From contig JAFYNL010000017.1 in assembly GCA_017548075.1 (NCBI GenBank), forward strand, positions 37,277-101,276: a stretch of DNA of 64,000 nucleotides, read 5' to 3'. Under the pieces are notes generated by a model. The model was not told the DNA's origin, made no database searches, and saw nothing but the letters and a program-made list of their open reading frames with translations. This stretch comes from Bacteroidaceae bacterium. GTDB lineage: Bacteria; Bacteroidota; Bacteroidia; Bacteroidales; Bacteroidaceae. This document shows, in pieces, positions 1 through 14,095 of the stretch (position 1 is its first letter; every line of letters begins with the position of its first letter). Made by a program: the position numbers and the translations under genes.

Positions 1-2966
<2,966 letters not shown>

Positions 2967-2988
<22 letters not shown>

Positions 2989-4124
2989 TCTTCAGGAACC
3001 CATTCCTCGGCAGGCTTGACGACACTCTTGTATTCGCCGTCCTTAAGGCTCTTCCTGGCTGGTGCCGGCGTACTGCTACTACTGTAAGAACGGGCACTTC
3101 CTCGATATTGATTCCATCGGTTCATGATGAGTCGGACATAAGCCTCCGTCTCGCTTCCACGCATATAACCGTTCAAAACATCCGGATCTCGGTAGTATTG
3201 GGGCTCGGAAAGGTGCAGAATAAAGGGGGCTACATCTTGCCAGACTTGATGATTTCGCCCGTTCTTTCGAGCCAAAGTCTGAGCATCTTGAACGTGCCCA
3301 ACGCCTCCATTATAGGCCGCAAGCGTGAATCGGATACGCTCTTCGCCGTCCTTAATGTCCGCAAACGACTGGCTGACCTTCCTGATATAACGAGCCGAAG
3401 CCGAAATGTTCTGCTCTGGATCGAACCGTTTATCCCTGGGAACTCCCATTGCATCTGCAGTCGAGGGCATCAACTGCATGAGTCCCATCGCTCCCATCGA
3501 AGAGACTGCATTGGGGTCGAAACCTGATTCCTGATAACATATCGCAGCCAAAAGTCGCCAATCCCAACCGGCAGAACTACTGTATTTGCGAAAGAGATCG
3601 TCGTAGGCGGAGATAATTCCGTGAGCGGCATCCTGCATGACTGGCCGCATTCGACGTTTCACAGTAACGGTCACATTGTTGGCCTTACTCTCAATTTGAT
3701 GAATGCGTTCAGGCTTCCACCACTCTGCAATCGCCTTTTTCAGTAGGGATTCACCCTCTCGAACCTGCCATTTCGGCATTTCGAGGGCAATGAAGTCAAT
3801 CTCTCCAGCCTCCAATCTCTTCAAAAGAGTCGCGGTATCAGGGGAAATCTCCATTTGTACGACGACTCCGATACTTTGTGCAAAGGCTTCTGCAAGCTTG
3901 AATTGCAGGCCCATTCCTTTGCCGTGATACTCGTAATAAGTGTCTGGCCCGCTCAAAGTTCCCGCAATAATCGTACCGCTAGCCTGTATTTCGTGGAGGT
4001 CGTAATACTGCAAAGTGTCCGTCTTCTCTTCTTCTGTCGCAAAGAGAACAGAAGTGTCTTTCTCCTGTTTAACGGTACAAGCGACAAACAGGAAAAGCAG
4101 AGAAAAGACGACAGAATACTTCAA
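2967..4124 (-). CDS. mltF: MltF-like membrane-bound lytic murein transglycosylase (lipoprotein)
   Basis: A 385-residue lipoprotein with a lipobox ending at C16 (FVAC). Residues about 43-145 resemble a periplasmic substrate-binding domain (SBP_bac_3). Residues about 175-320 are a goose-lysozyme/SLT-type domain with the catalytic glutamate at E199 in YQESGFDP, followed by GAMGLMQLMP and AAYNGG. This is the MltF architecture: peptidoglycan strands are cleaved to 1,6-anhydro-muropeptides, and the first domain regulates activity. It is the last gene of the 9992-2967 operon, 11 bases after udk. The tail is serine/proline-rich and its last residues and stop come from the 22-bp repeat. The symbol is by architecture and could cover several Bacteroidota paralogues. 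Confidence 0.85.
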
Positions 4125-4135
4125 GTTCAGGAGTC

Positions 4136-4747
4136 TTATGGCTTTATTCTATGAATAATGTATGTCCTCATGATCTCGATGGCCTGCTTGTTCTCTCCGC
4201 CTTGCGGGATAATCAGGTCGGCATAACGCTTCGTAGGCTCGATAAACTCTTCGTGCATCGGCTTGAGGACATCGCGATAACGGTCGAGAACCATTTGTGT
4301 GGTGCGTCCTCTCTCTACCGTATCTCGCTGAATAACGCGGATAAGTCGTTCATCGGGGTCAGCATCTACGAAGATCTTCAAGTCCATGAGGTCGCGCAAC
4401 TGCTTCTTCCACAAGGCCATAATGCCTTCGATGATGATGACTTCGCAAGGCTCGATGTGGACAGTTTCCGGCAGACGATTGCTGATGAGGTAGCTGTAAG
4501 TGGGTTGCTCGATGCTTCTCCCTTCTCGCAAAGCCTGGATTTGTTGGGTAAGAAGCTTCCAGTCGAAGGCGTCAGGATGGTCGAAATTGATGCGACGACG
4601 CTCTTCTGGAGTGAGATGAGTAGTGTCGTTGTAGTACGAATCCTGCGGGATGAGCGCCACTCTATCTGTAGGAAGTGTTTCGATAATCTTCTTTACGACT
4701 GTTGTTTTGCCAGAGCCTGTGCCTCCAGCTATGCCGATGATATACAT
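4136..4747 (-). CDS. udk: Uridine kinase
   Basis: 203 residues, the usual Udk length. It phosphorylates uridine and cytidine to UMP and CMP with ATP or GTP in the pyrimidine salvage pathway. The Walker A loop GGTGSGKT is at residues 8-15, followed by QDSYYNDTTHL and NFDHPDAFDW, which are characteristic of the uridine kinase/PRK family. EVIIIEGIMAL is the Walker B-like strand. It lies one base after the fucosidase stop and 11 bases before the transglycosylase, so it is translated from the same transcript. Nothing is unusual. Confidence 0.93.
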   Translation of the reverse strand: MYIIGIAGGTGSGKTTVVKKIIETLPTDRVALIPQDSYYNDTTHLTPEERRRINFDHPDAFDWKLLTQQIQALREGRSIEQPTYSYLISNRLPETVHIEPCEVIIIEGIMALWKKQLRDLMDLKIFVDADPDERLIRVIQRDTVERGRTTQMVLDRYRDVLKPMHEEFIEPTKRYADLIIPQGGENKQAIEIMRTYIIHRIKP

Positions 4748-4748
4748 A

Positions 4749-6050
4749 TTATTTTAGTGTTGCTTTTAGGATGCAATCAGTTGTTTCAGGTTGTTTTGGC
4801 AGGAAGATGCGATAACCTTCCTTTTCGCGTTTGAACTTCAAAGGTGTTCCGTCGCTAAACATACTGACCTTCGAGAGTTTCCGTTCTGTAAGTGGAAGGA
4901 AGAGTTGTCCGTCCTCTACCTTATTAAGAATATGTATGAAGAGGTCTTTCCCCTTTTGTGTCGTCACACCCCAATCTTGCGGAGGAACGCATCCACCTCG
5001 AGTTTCATAGATGGTCGAGCCATTGACTTTCATAAACTCACCAATCTGCTTGAGTCTTTCAACTGCTTGATCGGGCAGTTTTCCATCGGGTCGAGGGCCG
5101 ATATTCAACAGGAAGTTGGCATTCAGACCTGCAGCCGTGACGAGCTTTCGAATGAGTTCATCGCCACTTTTATAGTTCTTGTCGGTAATGCTATAACCCC
5201 AAGTGTTGTTCATCGTCATGCAAGTCTCAAGGGGAAGCTGTGATATAACCTCTTCTCCATTGAAGCCTGCGGTATTTTGTCCCGGCAGATCTTGCTCGAA
5301 TAACTGAAAGTCTTCGAGTCCGATAGGCGAGCCATGATGGTTGTTACCAATAAGGCAAGTGGGCTGCAAACGCTTGATGAGGGCGTATTGCTCCTCGAGT
5401 CGCCAGTCGAATTCCTTCTCTTTGTGGTCCCACATGCCGTCGAACCAAATGGCTCCAATCGGGCCATAATTGGTCAGAAGCTCAGTCAACTGACGATTCA
5501 TGAAAGCATAATAGCTATCCCAATTCGTGGTGGCTGGGTCGTGAGGGCAGTTCTTGCAGATTCCCGTCGGGTAGTCTGTCCGCTGCCAATCCATGTGGCT
5601 GTAGTAGAAATGGAGTTTGAGACCTTGTTCTCTGCAAGCCTCTGCGAGCATACCCACCACATCTTTCCCGTAAGGAGTGGCTTCGACGATATTATAAGGA
5701 CTTGCCTTCGTTGCCCACATCGAAAAGCCGTCATGATGCCTGCTGGTAAAGGTAACGTATTGAGCACCAGCCTCTTTGAAGAGTTTTGTCCATTCGCGAG
5801 CATCGAACTGGGCAGGATAGAAGCCTCCAGCTAGCTTTGCATATTCGTCGCGATCAAGGTGGCGATTGTGCATTACCCATTCTCCATCGGCCAACATAGA
5901 ATAGATGCCCCAATGGAGGAAGATGCCGAACTTGCGGTCTTGAAACTCTTCCCTGATGCGTTTTGTCTCGTCGCTCAGGGTAGAGAGGCTTTGTGCTGAG
6001 ACTGAAAGAACCAGCAGAAGAAGGGAAAGAGACGTGAGTAAGCGCTTCAT
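4749..6050 (-). CDS. Secreted GH29 alpha-L-fucosidase
   Basis: 433 residues from the ATG at 6050. A GTG 21 bases upstream is in frame, but the ATG gives a clean signal peptide (MKRLL to VSAQ, residues 1-20). The glycoside hydrolase family 29 barrel shows KFGIFLHWGIYS, the SRHHDGFSMW loop and the nucleophile D204 in IWFDGMWDH. GH29 enzymes release alpha-linked fucose with retention. In this genus-level context the likely substrates are mucin, N-glycan or plant fucosides. It shares an operon with udk (one base between them), which is not functionally explained. A hairpin sits just before the start codon. Confidence 0.9.
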   Translation of the reverse strand: MKRLLTSLSLLLLVLSVSAQSLSTLSDETKRIREEFQDRKFGIFLHWGIYSMLADGEWVMHNRHLDRDEYAKLAGGFYPAQFDAREWTKLFKEAGAQYVTFTSRHHDGFSMWATKASPYNIVEATPYGKDVVGMLAEACREQGLKLHFYYSHMDWQRTDYPTGICKNCPHDPATTNWDSYYAFMNRQLTELLTNYGPIGAIWFDGMWDHKEKEFDWRLEEQYALIKRLQPTCLIGNNHHGSPIGLEDFQLFEQDLPGQNTAGFNGEEVISQLPLETCMTMNNTWGYSITDKNYKSGDELIRKLVTAAGLNANFLLNIGPRPDGKLPDQAVERLKQIGEFMKVNGSTIYETRGGCVPPQDWGVTTQKGKDLFIHILNKVEDGQLFLPLTERKLSKVSMFSDGTPLKFKREKEGYRIFLPKQPETTDCILKATLK

Positions 6051-6063
6051 GTTATTAGTAAAG

Positions 6064-6087
6064 AGCCCCACCCAAAAGGGTGAGGCT
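6064..6087 (-). terminator. Intercistronic hairpin before the fucosidase gene
   Basis: AGCCCCACCC (6064-6073) and GGGTGAGGCT (6078-6087) pair over ten positions with one mismatch around an AAAA loop. On the minus strand it follows the nucleotidyltransferase stop and ends 14 bases before the fucosidase ATG. The T-tract is weak, so it could act as a partial terminator, an mRNA stabiliser or a block on fucosidase translation. Confidence 0.5.
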
Positions 6088-6095
6088 GGTTTGTA

Positions 6096-7010
6096 TTAGA
6101 ACATCTGAGCGGGATATTGACCTGCTTCGTGAAGCGCAGCAAGCTTTGCAACAACTTCAGGACGGTCTTCAGGATAGGTCACACCAAACCATTTGCTGGT
6201 TGTGTCGAGCACTTCGCAAGTGGCCTGACCTGTTTTAATCAGGTGGTCGACCATCAGAGGAATGAAGAACTCGCTCTTGAGGTTTGCCTGATTCTTCGGG
6301 TCAGAAAGGAACTTCTTAAAGAAGTCTTCGCTATACTTAAAGTAGTCTGGAGTGAATCCCCAGAAGTTCATGCTGACGGGAGTGGTGTCAGGGATGCTTA
6401 CCCATTCGTCGTTCTCATCGAGATACTGCACGACACCATTGTGGCGTTCAATCTTTGTGCGCTCAACAACGCCAGTAAGCAAGTGTGTTTGCTCGTCGTT
6501 TTCGCAGATGCCGCGACTAACTGTTCCGCTCTCGCTCAAAGTGTTATCTACGCGGAAGCCCACCATAGCATACTTGCCGGTGCTGCCTTCGGGAAGCTCG
6601 CTAAGGAACTTCGCCATTACACGGAAAGCGTCACGATCATAGAAGTCATCGCAGTTGAGGACTGCGAAAGGCTCGTTGATGACGTCCTTACCCATCATTA
6701 CGGCGTGGTTTGTACCCCAAGGTTTCTGCCTTCCTTCAGGGACTGTGAAGCCTTCGGGAAGTGCGTCGAGACTCTGGAAACAGAGTTCACAAGGCACATG
6801 ACCCTCGTACTTAGAGAGGATTTGGGTGCGGAACTGGTCCTCGAAATCACGTCGAATGACCCAAACTATCTTGCCGAAGCCGGCCTGAATAGCATCATAA
6901 ATGCTATAATCCATGATGCTTTGTCCCTGAGGACCCAGCGTATCAAGCTGCTTAAGGCCGCCGTAACGGCTTCCCATACCTGCAGCTAGGAGGAAAAGTG
7001 TCGGTTTCAT
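6096..7010 (-). CDS. Nucleotidyltransferase family protein (sugar-1-phosphate type)
   Basis: 304 residues with the nucleotidyltransferase Rossmann core. The N-terminus TLFLLAAGMGSRYGGLKQL is the glycine-rich nucleotide-binding loop of sugar-nucleotide pyrophosphorylases. FAVLNCDDFYDRDAF carries the metal-binding aspartates. The C-terminal half has no hexapeptide repeats. The protein resembles glucose-1-phosphate thymidylyl/uridylyl-transferases, but the substrate cannot be read from the sequence. It starts 24 bases after the V-ATPase K stop and is probably on the same transcript. The nearby surface-polysaccharide genes would fit a sugar-nucleotide role. Confidence 0.8.
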   Translation of the reverse strand: MKPTLFLLAAGMGSRYGGLKQLDTLGPQGQSIMDYSIYDAIQAGFGKIVWVIRRDFEDQFRTQILSKYEGHVPCELCFQSLDALPEGFTVPEGRQKPWGTNHAVMMGKDVINEPFAVLNCDDFYDRDAFRVMAKFLSELPEGSTGKYAMVGFRVDNTLSESGTVSRGICENDEQTHLLTGVVERTKIERHNGVVQYLDENDEWVSIPDTTPVSMNFWGFTPDYFKYSEDFFKKFLSDPKNQANLKSEFFIPLMVDHLIKTGQATCEVLDTTSKWFGVTYPEDRPEVVAKLAALHEAGQYPAQMF

Positions 7011-7034
7011 ATTATCCTTTTTTAGTGTCTAACT

Positions 7035-9386
<2,352 letters not shown>

Positions 9387-9390
<4 letters not shown>

Positions 9391-9992
9391 GCGATCTCCT
9401 CCTTTCTCTTCTCCTGAAGTGACTTTAGAATCTTCTGTGACGACTTGCTGAGGTTTTCCTCGTCCTCCATGAAACGCTTGATCTTACGCACAGCTTCCTG
9501 GAAACCAGGGATTTGAACCTTCTCGAAGAGGTTGACCTTCTGAGTCGTTTTTCTTCGTGCATGATCCAAGAGGTGCAGCTTTGCGAAGACGAATTCGCGT
9601 TCTACGGCAGTCTTCGCAAGCCCTTGCAGGAGCTTGATTCCGTCGAAATACCACTTCGGAGCGCTGAACAAACCGAAGGGTTTCACTTTGAGACTGATGT
9701 TGTCGAGCACAGGAACTCTGACGCCGGCAACTTTCTTGACGCTCAACTTCACATCGTCCAAGCTGACGAGCGAAGTGTCGAACTCGCCCCAAAGTGCATA
9801 CATCCGCTCGTAACCGGCGATTTGACTTTGCAGTTTTCGCTCCAGTTCTTCGGCCTCTTCCTTGCATTTCTTGACCTCAAGTCGCAGAGCCGTTTCCTTG
9901 CTCTTAATGATTGGAAGGGTGCGTTGACGCATCTTCAGAGCCTTCTCAATCTGTTGCAGCGAGGTCTTATTATATTGAAACTTTATCGCCAT
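9387..9992 (-). CDS. ntpD: V-type ATP synthase subunit D
   Basis: 201 residues. This is the central-stalk subunit of A/V-type ATPases, a long antiparallel coiled coil. It begins AIKFQYNKTSLQQIEKAL, has the conserved central RVPVLDNISLKV region, and has a basic, heptad-like C-terminus (VRKIKRFMEDEENLSKSSQKILK). It is the first gene of its operon. A TACCTTTG box lies 40 bases upstream, and the preceding DNA is a non-coding gap followed by divergent surface-polysaccharide genes. The A, B and E subunits, which normally precede D in Bacteroidota, are not here. Confidence 0.9.
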
Positions 9993-10031
9993 TCTTTATG
10001 TCTGTCGTTTCTCTTTTGCCAAATACGGGCG

Positions 10032-10039
10032 CAAAGGTA
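10032..10039 (-). promoter_or_regulatory. -7 box of the ntpD-ntpI-ntpK operon
   Basis: TACCTTTG on the minus strand, 40 bases before the ntpD ATG, is an exact TAnnTTTG match. It marks the likely start of the transcript running to 2967. Confidence 0.65.
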
Positions 10040-10319
10040 CAAAAAAAATAGGAATATAGAAAGAAGAAACGAAGATTTATTTGAGCGAAATGAAAAAAAC
10101 AGTTGTGGTATTCGAGTGGATTCGGCATTGTTTTGTAAAGATTTTGGTGAGGTGAGTGAGTGGAATTAAAGTGGCTCTCTAACTGACTTCGCTTTGAGGA
10201 AAGGGGAGAGGGGAATGAGTTTTTGCCCCTCGAAAAGAGCTAGAAAAGGTAAGATTTCAGGCCTCTCGTAACCCCTTAATACAGAGTCTATTACAAGACA
10301 GCTAAGATAAATTGAAAAT
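10040..10319. other. Non-coding gap left of array B
   Basis: No gene, RNA or element is recognisable between the ATPase promoter and array B. A short purine-rich stretch near 10200-10225 (GGAAAGGGGAGAGGGG) resembles the interspersed SPKGEG-type repeats found inside genes elsewhere in this window. Confidence 0.4.
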
Positions 10320-10473
10320 GACGGCAGTTAAGTTGGCCGATTTAACGTGTTACGTTTGCATTTTTAACGAGTGAAGTTGACCAACTTAACGAGTGAAGTT
10401 TGCAATCTTCACAGGTTAACTTTTGAAACTTCACTAAGGTCTCGAACCCTTTTAACCTTTTGCGTTGGAAATC
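10320..10473 (+). repeat. 22-bp tandem array B (7 units, degenerate)
   Basis: Units begin at 10320, 10342, 10364, 10386, 10408, 10430 and 10452. The unit at 10342 matches the consensus (TTAACGTGTTACGTTTGC). The next ones read TTAACGAGTGAAGTT, and the last two are diverged but keep the 22-base period. The array lies between divergent operons, unlike most others, which follow gene ends. Confidence 0.8.
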
Positions 10474-10588
10474 CTGTCGAGTTAAAGTCGCCGATTTTGT
10501 CAAGATATTTTCTTCGCTCGAAAAGTTTGTCCCACTCTTTTAGCTCAAATTAATCGATAATCTTCTTTATTTATTCAGCAGAAATTAG

Positions 10589-10596
10589 TAACTTTG
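10589..10596 (+). promoter_or_regulatory. -7 box of the surface-polysaccharide operon
   Basis: TAACTTTG ends only seven bases before the ATG at 10604. With the usual spacing of a Bacteroidota -7 box, transcription would begin at or next to the start codon, giving a leaderless or near-leaderless message. Confidence 0.55.
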
Positions 10597-10603
10597 CAGA
10601 GCG

Positions 10604-12046
10604 ATGGAAGAGAAATCATTGAAGGAAAGAACTGCTGGCGGAATGCTTTGGGGCGGGCTGTCGAATGGCTTGATGCAGTTGATGGCAGCCATCTTCGGCT
10701 TGGTTCTGCTTCGCTATCTCACGCCAGACGACTACGGAAAAGTGGCTATGCTGACCATCTTTTCTGCAATTGCCTGCGCCCTTCAAGAGAGCGGATTCAT
10801 CGCGGCCCTTTGCAATAGACGCGAGCCGACTCACGAAGAATATAATGCGGTCTTTTGGTTCAACCTCCTGGTAAGTGCCTCGCTCTACATTATATTATGG
10901 TTCTGCGCCCCGCTTATCGCTCGATTCTATGGAATTCCTGAACTCATTCCGCTTGCAAGAGTGCTTTTCCTGAGTTTCTTCTTCTCAGGTCTTGGAACCG
11001 TTCAACGTGCCTATCTCTTTGGACATCTGATGGTTAGGCAGACGAGCATCTGCTCCCTGACGGCTATGCTCCTCTCTGGAATTATTGGCGTAACGATGGC
11101 TATGAACGGCTTCGCTTATTGGGCAATTGTGACGCAGGCAGTCTGCTTTGTCCTCATCACTCAGTTGATGGCCTGGTATTTCTCGAGTTGGAGGCCAACA
11201 CTCAACTTCGACCTGACTCCTGCTTGGAAGATGTTTGGCTTCAGTAGCAAGTTGATGCTGACAAATATCGTGAATATCTGCAACCTTCACGCCTTTTCCG
11301 TCCTGCTTGGCAAGTTCTTTGGCGACCATACTGCAGGCATTTATTCGACTGCCAGAAAGTGGGACGATATGGCTTCGAGCACGATAAACGGAATGGTGAC
11401 GAGTGTTGCTCAACCCACTTTGGCACAAGTGAACGATGAAATTGGCCGTTATCGTCAGGTCTTTCGAAAGATGCTTCGCTTCGTTTGCTTTGTGAGTTTC
11501 CCTGCTATGCTCGGCTTGGGATTGGTGGCGCAAGAGTTCATCTTGCTTGCAGGAGGCGAGAAATGGAGGGAGAGCGGCTTGCTCCTCTCGTTGCTTTGCC
11601 TGCATGGAGCCTTCGTTCCCATTACCACTCTCTATAGTAATCTTACGATAAGTCGAGGCAGAAGCGGAGTGAATATGGGTTGCACAATTGCTCAATGTCT
11701 TGCAGTTTGGGTGGGACTCATCCTGCTTTATCCTTATGGATTGCTTCCGATGGTAATTTATTTCGTGGCTCTCAACATAGCTTGGCTCGCGATTTGGCAG
11801 TGGTTTGCCTGGCGTTTGACTGGCCTCACCTTCATGGAAGCCCTAAAAGACATTCTGCCTTTCCTCGTTTTCACCCTCGCCGTCCTTACCCTCACTTGGT
11901 GGCTCACCAAGGGAATCGAGAACCTTTGGCTGCTCCTGATAAGTCGTATCCTTATAGCCGCAATCCTATATGCCGGCATAATGTGGGTGAGTGGGGCAAA
12001 GATAATGCGAGAAGCTATACATTATATATTTAATAGGAAGCTATGA
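10604..12046 (+). CDS. Lipopolysaccharide/polysaccharide flippase (MOP superfamily)
   Basis: 480 residues with about 12-14 hydrophobic helices. It is a Wzx-like oligosaccharide exporter of the Polysacc_synt/MviN type. It begins KERTAGGMLWGGLSNGLMQL, shows the LRYLTPDDYGKVAML segment typical of the family, and has the conserved TARKWDDMASSTINGMVTSVAQPTLAQV stretch around residues 245-275. It would move lipid-linked sugar repeats across the inner membrane. It is the first gene of a four-gene operon, and its stop overlaps the next ATG (ATGA). The exact polymer is unknown. Confidence 0.88.
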   Translation: MEEKSLKERTAGGMLWGGLSNGLMQLMAAIFGLVLLRYLTPDDYGKVAMLTIFSAIACALQESGFIAALCNRREPTHEEYNAVFWFNLLVSASLYIILWFCAPLIARFYGIPELIPLARVLFLSFFFSGLGTVQRAYLFGHLMVRQTSICSLTAMLLSGIIGVTMAMNGFAYWAIVTQAVCFVLITQLMAWYFSSWRPTLNFDLTPAWKMFGFSSKLMLTNIVNICNLHAFSVLLGKFFGDHTAGIYSTARKWDDMASSTINGMVTSVAQPTLAQVNDEIGRYRQVFRKMLRFVCFVSFPAMLGLGLVAQEFILLAGGEKWRESGLLLSLLCLHGAFVPITTLYSNLTISRGRSGVNMGCTIAQCLAVWVGLILLYPYGLLPMVIYFVALNIAWLAIWQWFAWRLTGLTFMEALKDILPFLVFTLAVLTLTWWLTKGIENLWLLLISRILIAAILYAGIMWVSGAKIMREAIHYIFNRKL

Positions 12047-13041
12047 AGACGCGAAACCATGCCTTCGATCTGCTCTGCGGACTCTGCATCCTGCGAATGG
12101 TAACCCTGCATGCAATTTGCCAGACGCAACTTCGACAGACTCCTTGGTGGAAGGAAACGATGGCTTGGACATTCTTCTTCATGAGTTTCTTCTTCTTCAA
12201 AGCCGGCTACTTCAACAAAGGTATTACGGGCAAGACACTTCCCTATCTTCGCGACAGAGTGCGTCGTCTCTTCATTCCTTACCTTTCTTGGGGCATTATT
12301 GGAGGTGTGATAGCATTCTGTTGGCTGTGTCTCTTCCCAGAAGGTCCCAGCAAAGCCTTTACGGCTCTGGCAAAGTTCCGTTGGCATGTGGGCGGTTTGA
12401 CTTTCGGGAATAGCCCGCTTTGGTTTCTGCTTTCCTTCTTTACGACTTATGTTCTGATGCATTTCATAGAACGAGTTCGCTACCTTCATTGGCTCGTTCT
12501 CCTCTTTCCTGCAATCGGTTATTGGCTTTTCAAGCACGATAATCCTTTGTGGTTCTACCTGAGTAATGTCTTTTGCGGAACCTTCTTCTTCTATATGGGA
12601 AAGGTTTGGCACCATATTCTCGACGTTCTCACAAATCAGTTTGCGCTCTTCATAAGCATCCTGCTTTGCATAGGTTTCGTGTTTGCCAACATCTATCTGC
12701 ATGGAGAATACGAGATGAAGACCAATCTCTGGATAGGTCCATTCTGGCAAGTTCTGCTCATTATGCCGCTTTCGTTGTTGGGCATTTCTGGCGTCTTGCT
12801 CTCTCTTCCCACACCTCGAGTGCCCGTCATCAACTTCATAGGCGAGCATAGTATGGTCTTCTTCGTCATGCATTACCCGATAATCCTGAGCTATGCATAT
12901 GCTAGCATCCTTCTCGGACACAATATACATAAGAGCATACCCGACCTTATCATCATCCTGCTCCTAACCTTTGCGCTTTGCTTTATTGCAGTTCCCTTAG
13001 TGGAAAGCGTGCCTTGGTTGAGCGGACGATGGAGGAAATGA
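12043..13041 (+). CDS. Acyltransferase family 3 membrane protein
   Basis: 332 residues with about ten membrane helices. It belongs to the acyltransferase-3 (OafA/NodX-like) family, which transfers acyl groups to cell-surface sugars. It opens with the family pattern FDLLCGLCILRMVTLH, whose histidine is the likely catalytic residue, and later has RDRVRRLFIPYL, the conserved arginine/proline segment. Its ATG overlaps the flippase stop by four bases and the glycosyltransferase follows after ten bases. It probably acetylates the glycan made by this operon. The substrate is not readable. Confidence 0.85.
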   Translation: MKTRNHAFDLLCGLCILRMVTLHAICQTQLRQTPWWKETMAWTFFFMSFFFFKAGYFNKGITGKTLPYLRDRVRRLFIPYLSWGIIGGVIAFCWLCLFPEGPSKAFTALAKFRWHVGGLTFGNSPLWFLLSFFTTYVLMHFIERVRYLHWLVLLFPAIGYWLFKHDNPLWFYLSNVFCGTFFFYMGKVWHHILDVLTNQFALFISILLCIGFVFANIYLHGEYEMKTNLWIGPFWQVLLIMPLSLLGISGVLLSLPTPRVPVINFIGEHSMVFFVMHYPIILSYAYASILLGHNIHKSIPDLIIILLLTFALCFIAVPLVESVPWLSGRWRK

Positions 13042-13051
13042 GCAAACGCAA

Positions 13052-14095
13052 ATGACCGTATACTTCTATCATACACAAGACACAGAACGAATCGTTCAGG
13101 AATGGAAACAAGGGACCTTCCCCTCGCATTTCCTTTATGGTGCTTTGCAGTTGGAAGATTACGGCATAAGTGTGGTCTGGCACCATCAGAAACATACTTA
13201 CAAGCGACTTCGAGATATGCTTGTTGCCACTTGGAAAGTGCTCACTTGCCGCAAGTCTTATGATGTTCTCTATGCCACTCATTCCTTGGGAATCGAGCCT
13301 ATCATCCTGCTTCGGGCTTTGAGACTTTATCGTCATCCCATAGTTGTGTGGCATCATCAGCCTATTGTAAAGGCAAAGAACCCACTTCGAGAGGCCTTTG
13401 CTCGCCTGTTCTATCGAGGGATAGACCACATGATCTTCTTTTCCGAAAAACTCATTCAGGACAGTCTTCTCTCGAAGAAAGCCGACCTGAAGCGAATGAG
13501 TATGGTGCATTGGGGAGCGGATCTCGACTATTACGGCCCCCTCCTTGCCTCCCCCAAAGGGGAGAAACCTTTTATTTCGACAGGCAAAGAGTTGCGAGAC
13601 TTCGAGACTCTAATCCAAGCTTTCCACGAAACAGAACTTCCTCTAACACTCTTTGTCGAGAAAAAGCGGCAGTCGTACTTCGAATCGCTTCTTGCTGGCA
13701 AGCAGAACATCGAAGTCCATTATGGCAATCGTCCCATTCCTCATGAGATAGCTCAATATGTCGCGCAAAGCAAATGTGTGTGCATTTGTTGCCAGAAGAG
13801 CAACTATACAGTAGGCCTGACCACAGTTGTGGAGGCTCTTGCTCTTGGCCTTCCCATCCTTTGTACCCGCAATCCTCAAATGCCGATGGACATTGAGGCG
13901 GAAGGTTGCGGCTTTTGGCTTGAGCCGAAAGATGTGGAAGGTTGGAAAGAGAAACTCAGGTATATTGCCAATCATCCTGAAGAAGCAAAGGCAATGGGCA
14001 AGCGAAGTCGTGCTCTGGCAGAGCATTACTATAATGTCGAACAATGTGGCAAAGAAGTGGCAAAGATATTAAAGAACACTAAAGAAAAAGTATGA
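13052..14095 (+). CDS. Glycosyltransferase, GT4/GT1-like (GT-B fold)
   Basis: 347 residues, with no signal peptide. The C-terminal half has the retaining GT-B donor-site pattern (GLTTVVEALALGLPILCTR, about residues 257-275) and the usual C-terminal helices. It would add a sugar to a lipid-linked or surface glycan in the cytoplasm. Residues about 164-173 (LLASPKGEKPF) interrupt the linker before STGKELRDF and come from an interspersed repeat seen elsewhere as SPKGEG. The stop overlaps the next ATG (ATGA). Donor and acceptor are unknown. Confidence 0.8.
   Translation: MTVYFYHTQDTERIVQEWKQGTFPSHFLYGALQLEDYGISVVWHHQKHTYKRLRDMLVATWKVLTCRKSYDVLYATHSLGIEPIILLRALRLYRHPIVVWHHQPIVKAKNPLREAFARLFYRGIDHMIFFSEKLIQDSLLSKKADLKRMSMVHWGADLDYYGPLLASPKGEKPFISTGKELRDFETLIQAFHETELPLTLFVEKKRQSYFESLLAGKQNIEVHYGNRPIPHEIAQYVAQSKCVCICCQKSNYTVGLTTVVEALALGLPILCTRNPQMPMDIEAEGCGFWLEPKDVEGWKEKLRYIANHPEEAKAMGKRSRALAEHYYNVEQCGKEVAKILKNTKEKV

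Noticed and set aside
10040-10603. Hidden small RNA or tRNA gene in the gap
   Set aside because: No cloverleaf or known RNA motif was found by eye; only array B and a promoter box are supported.
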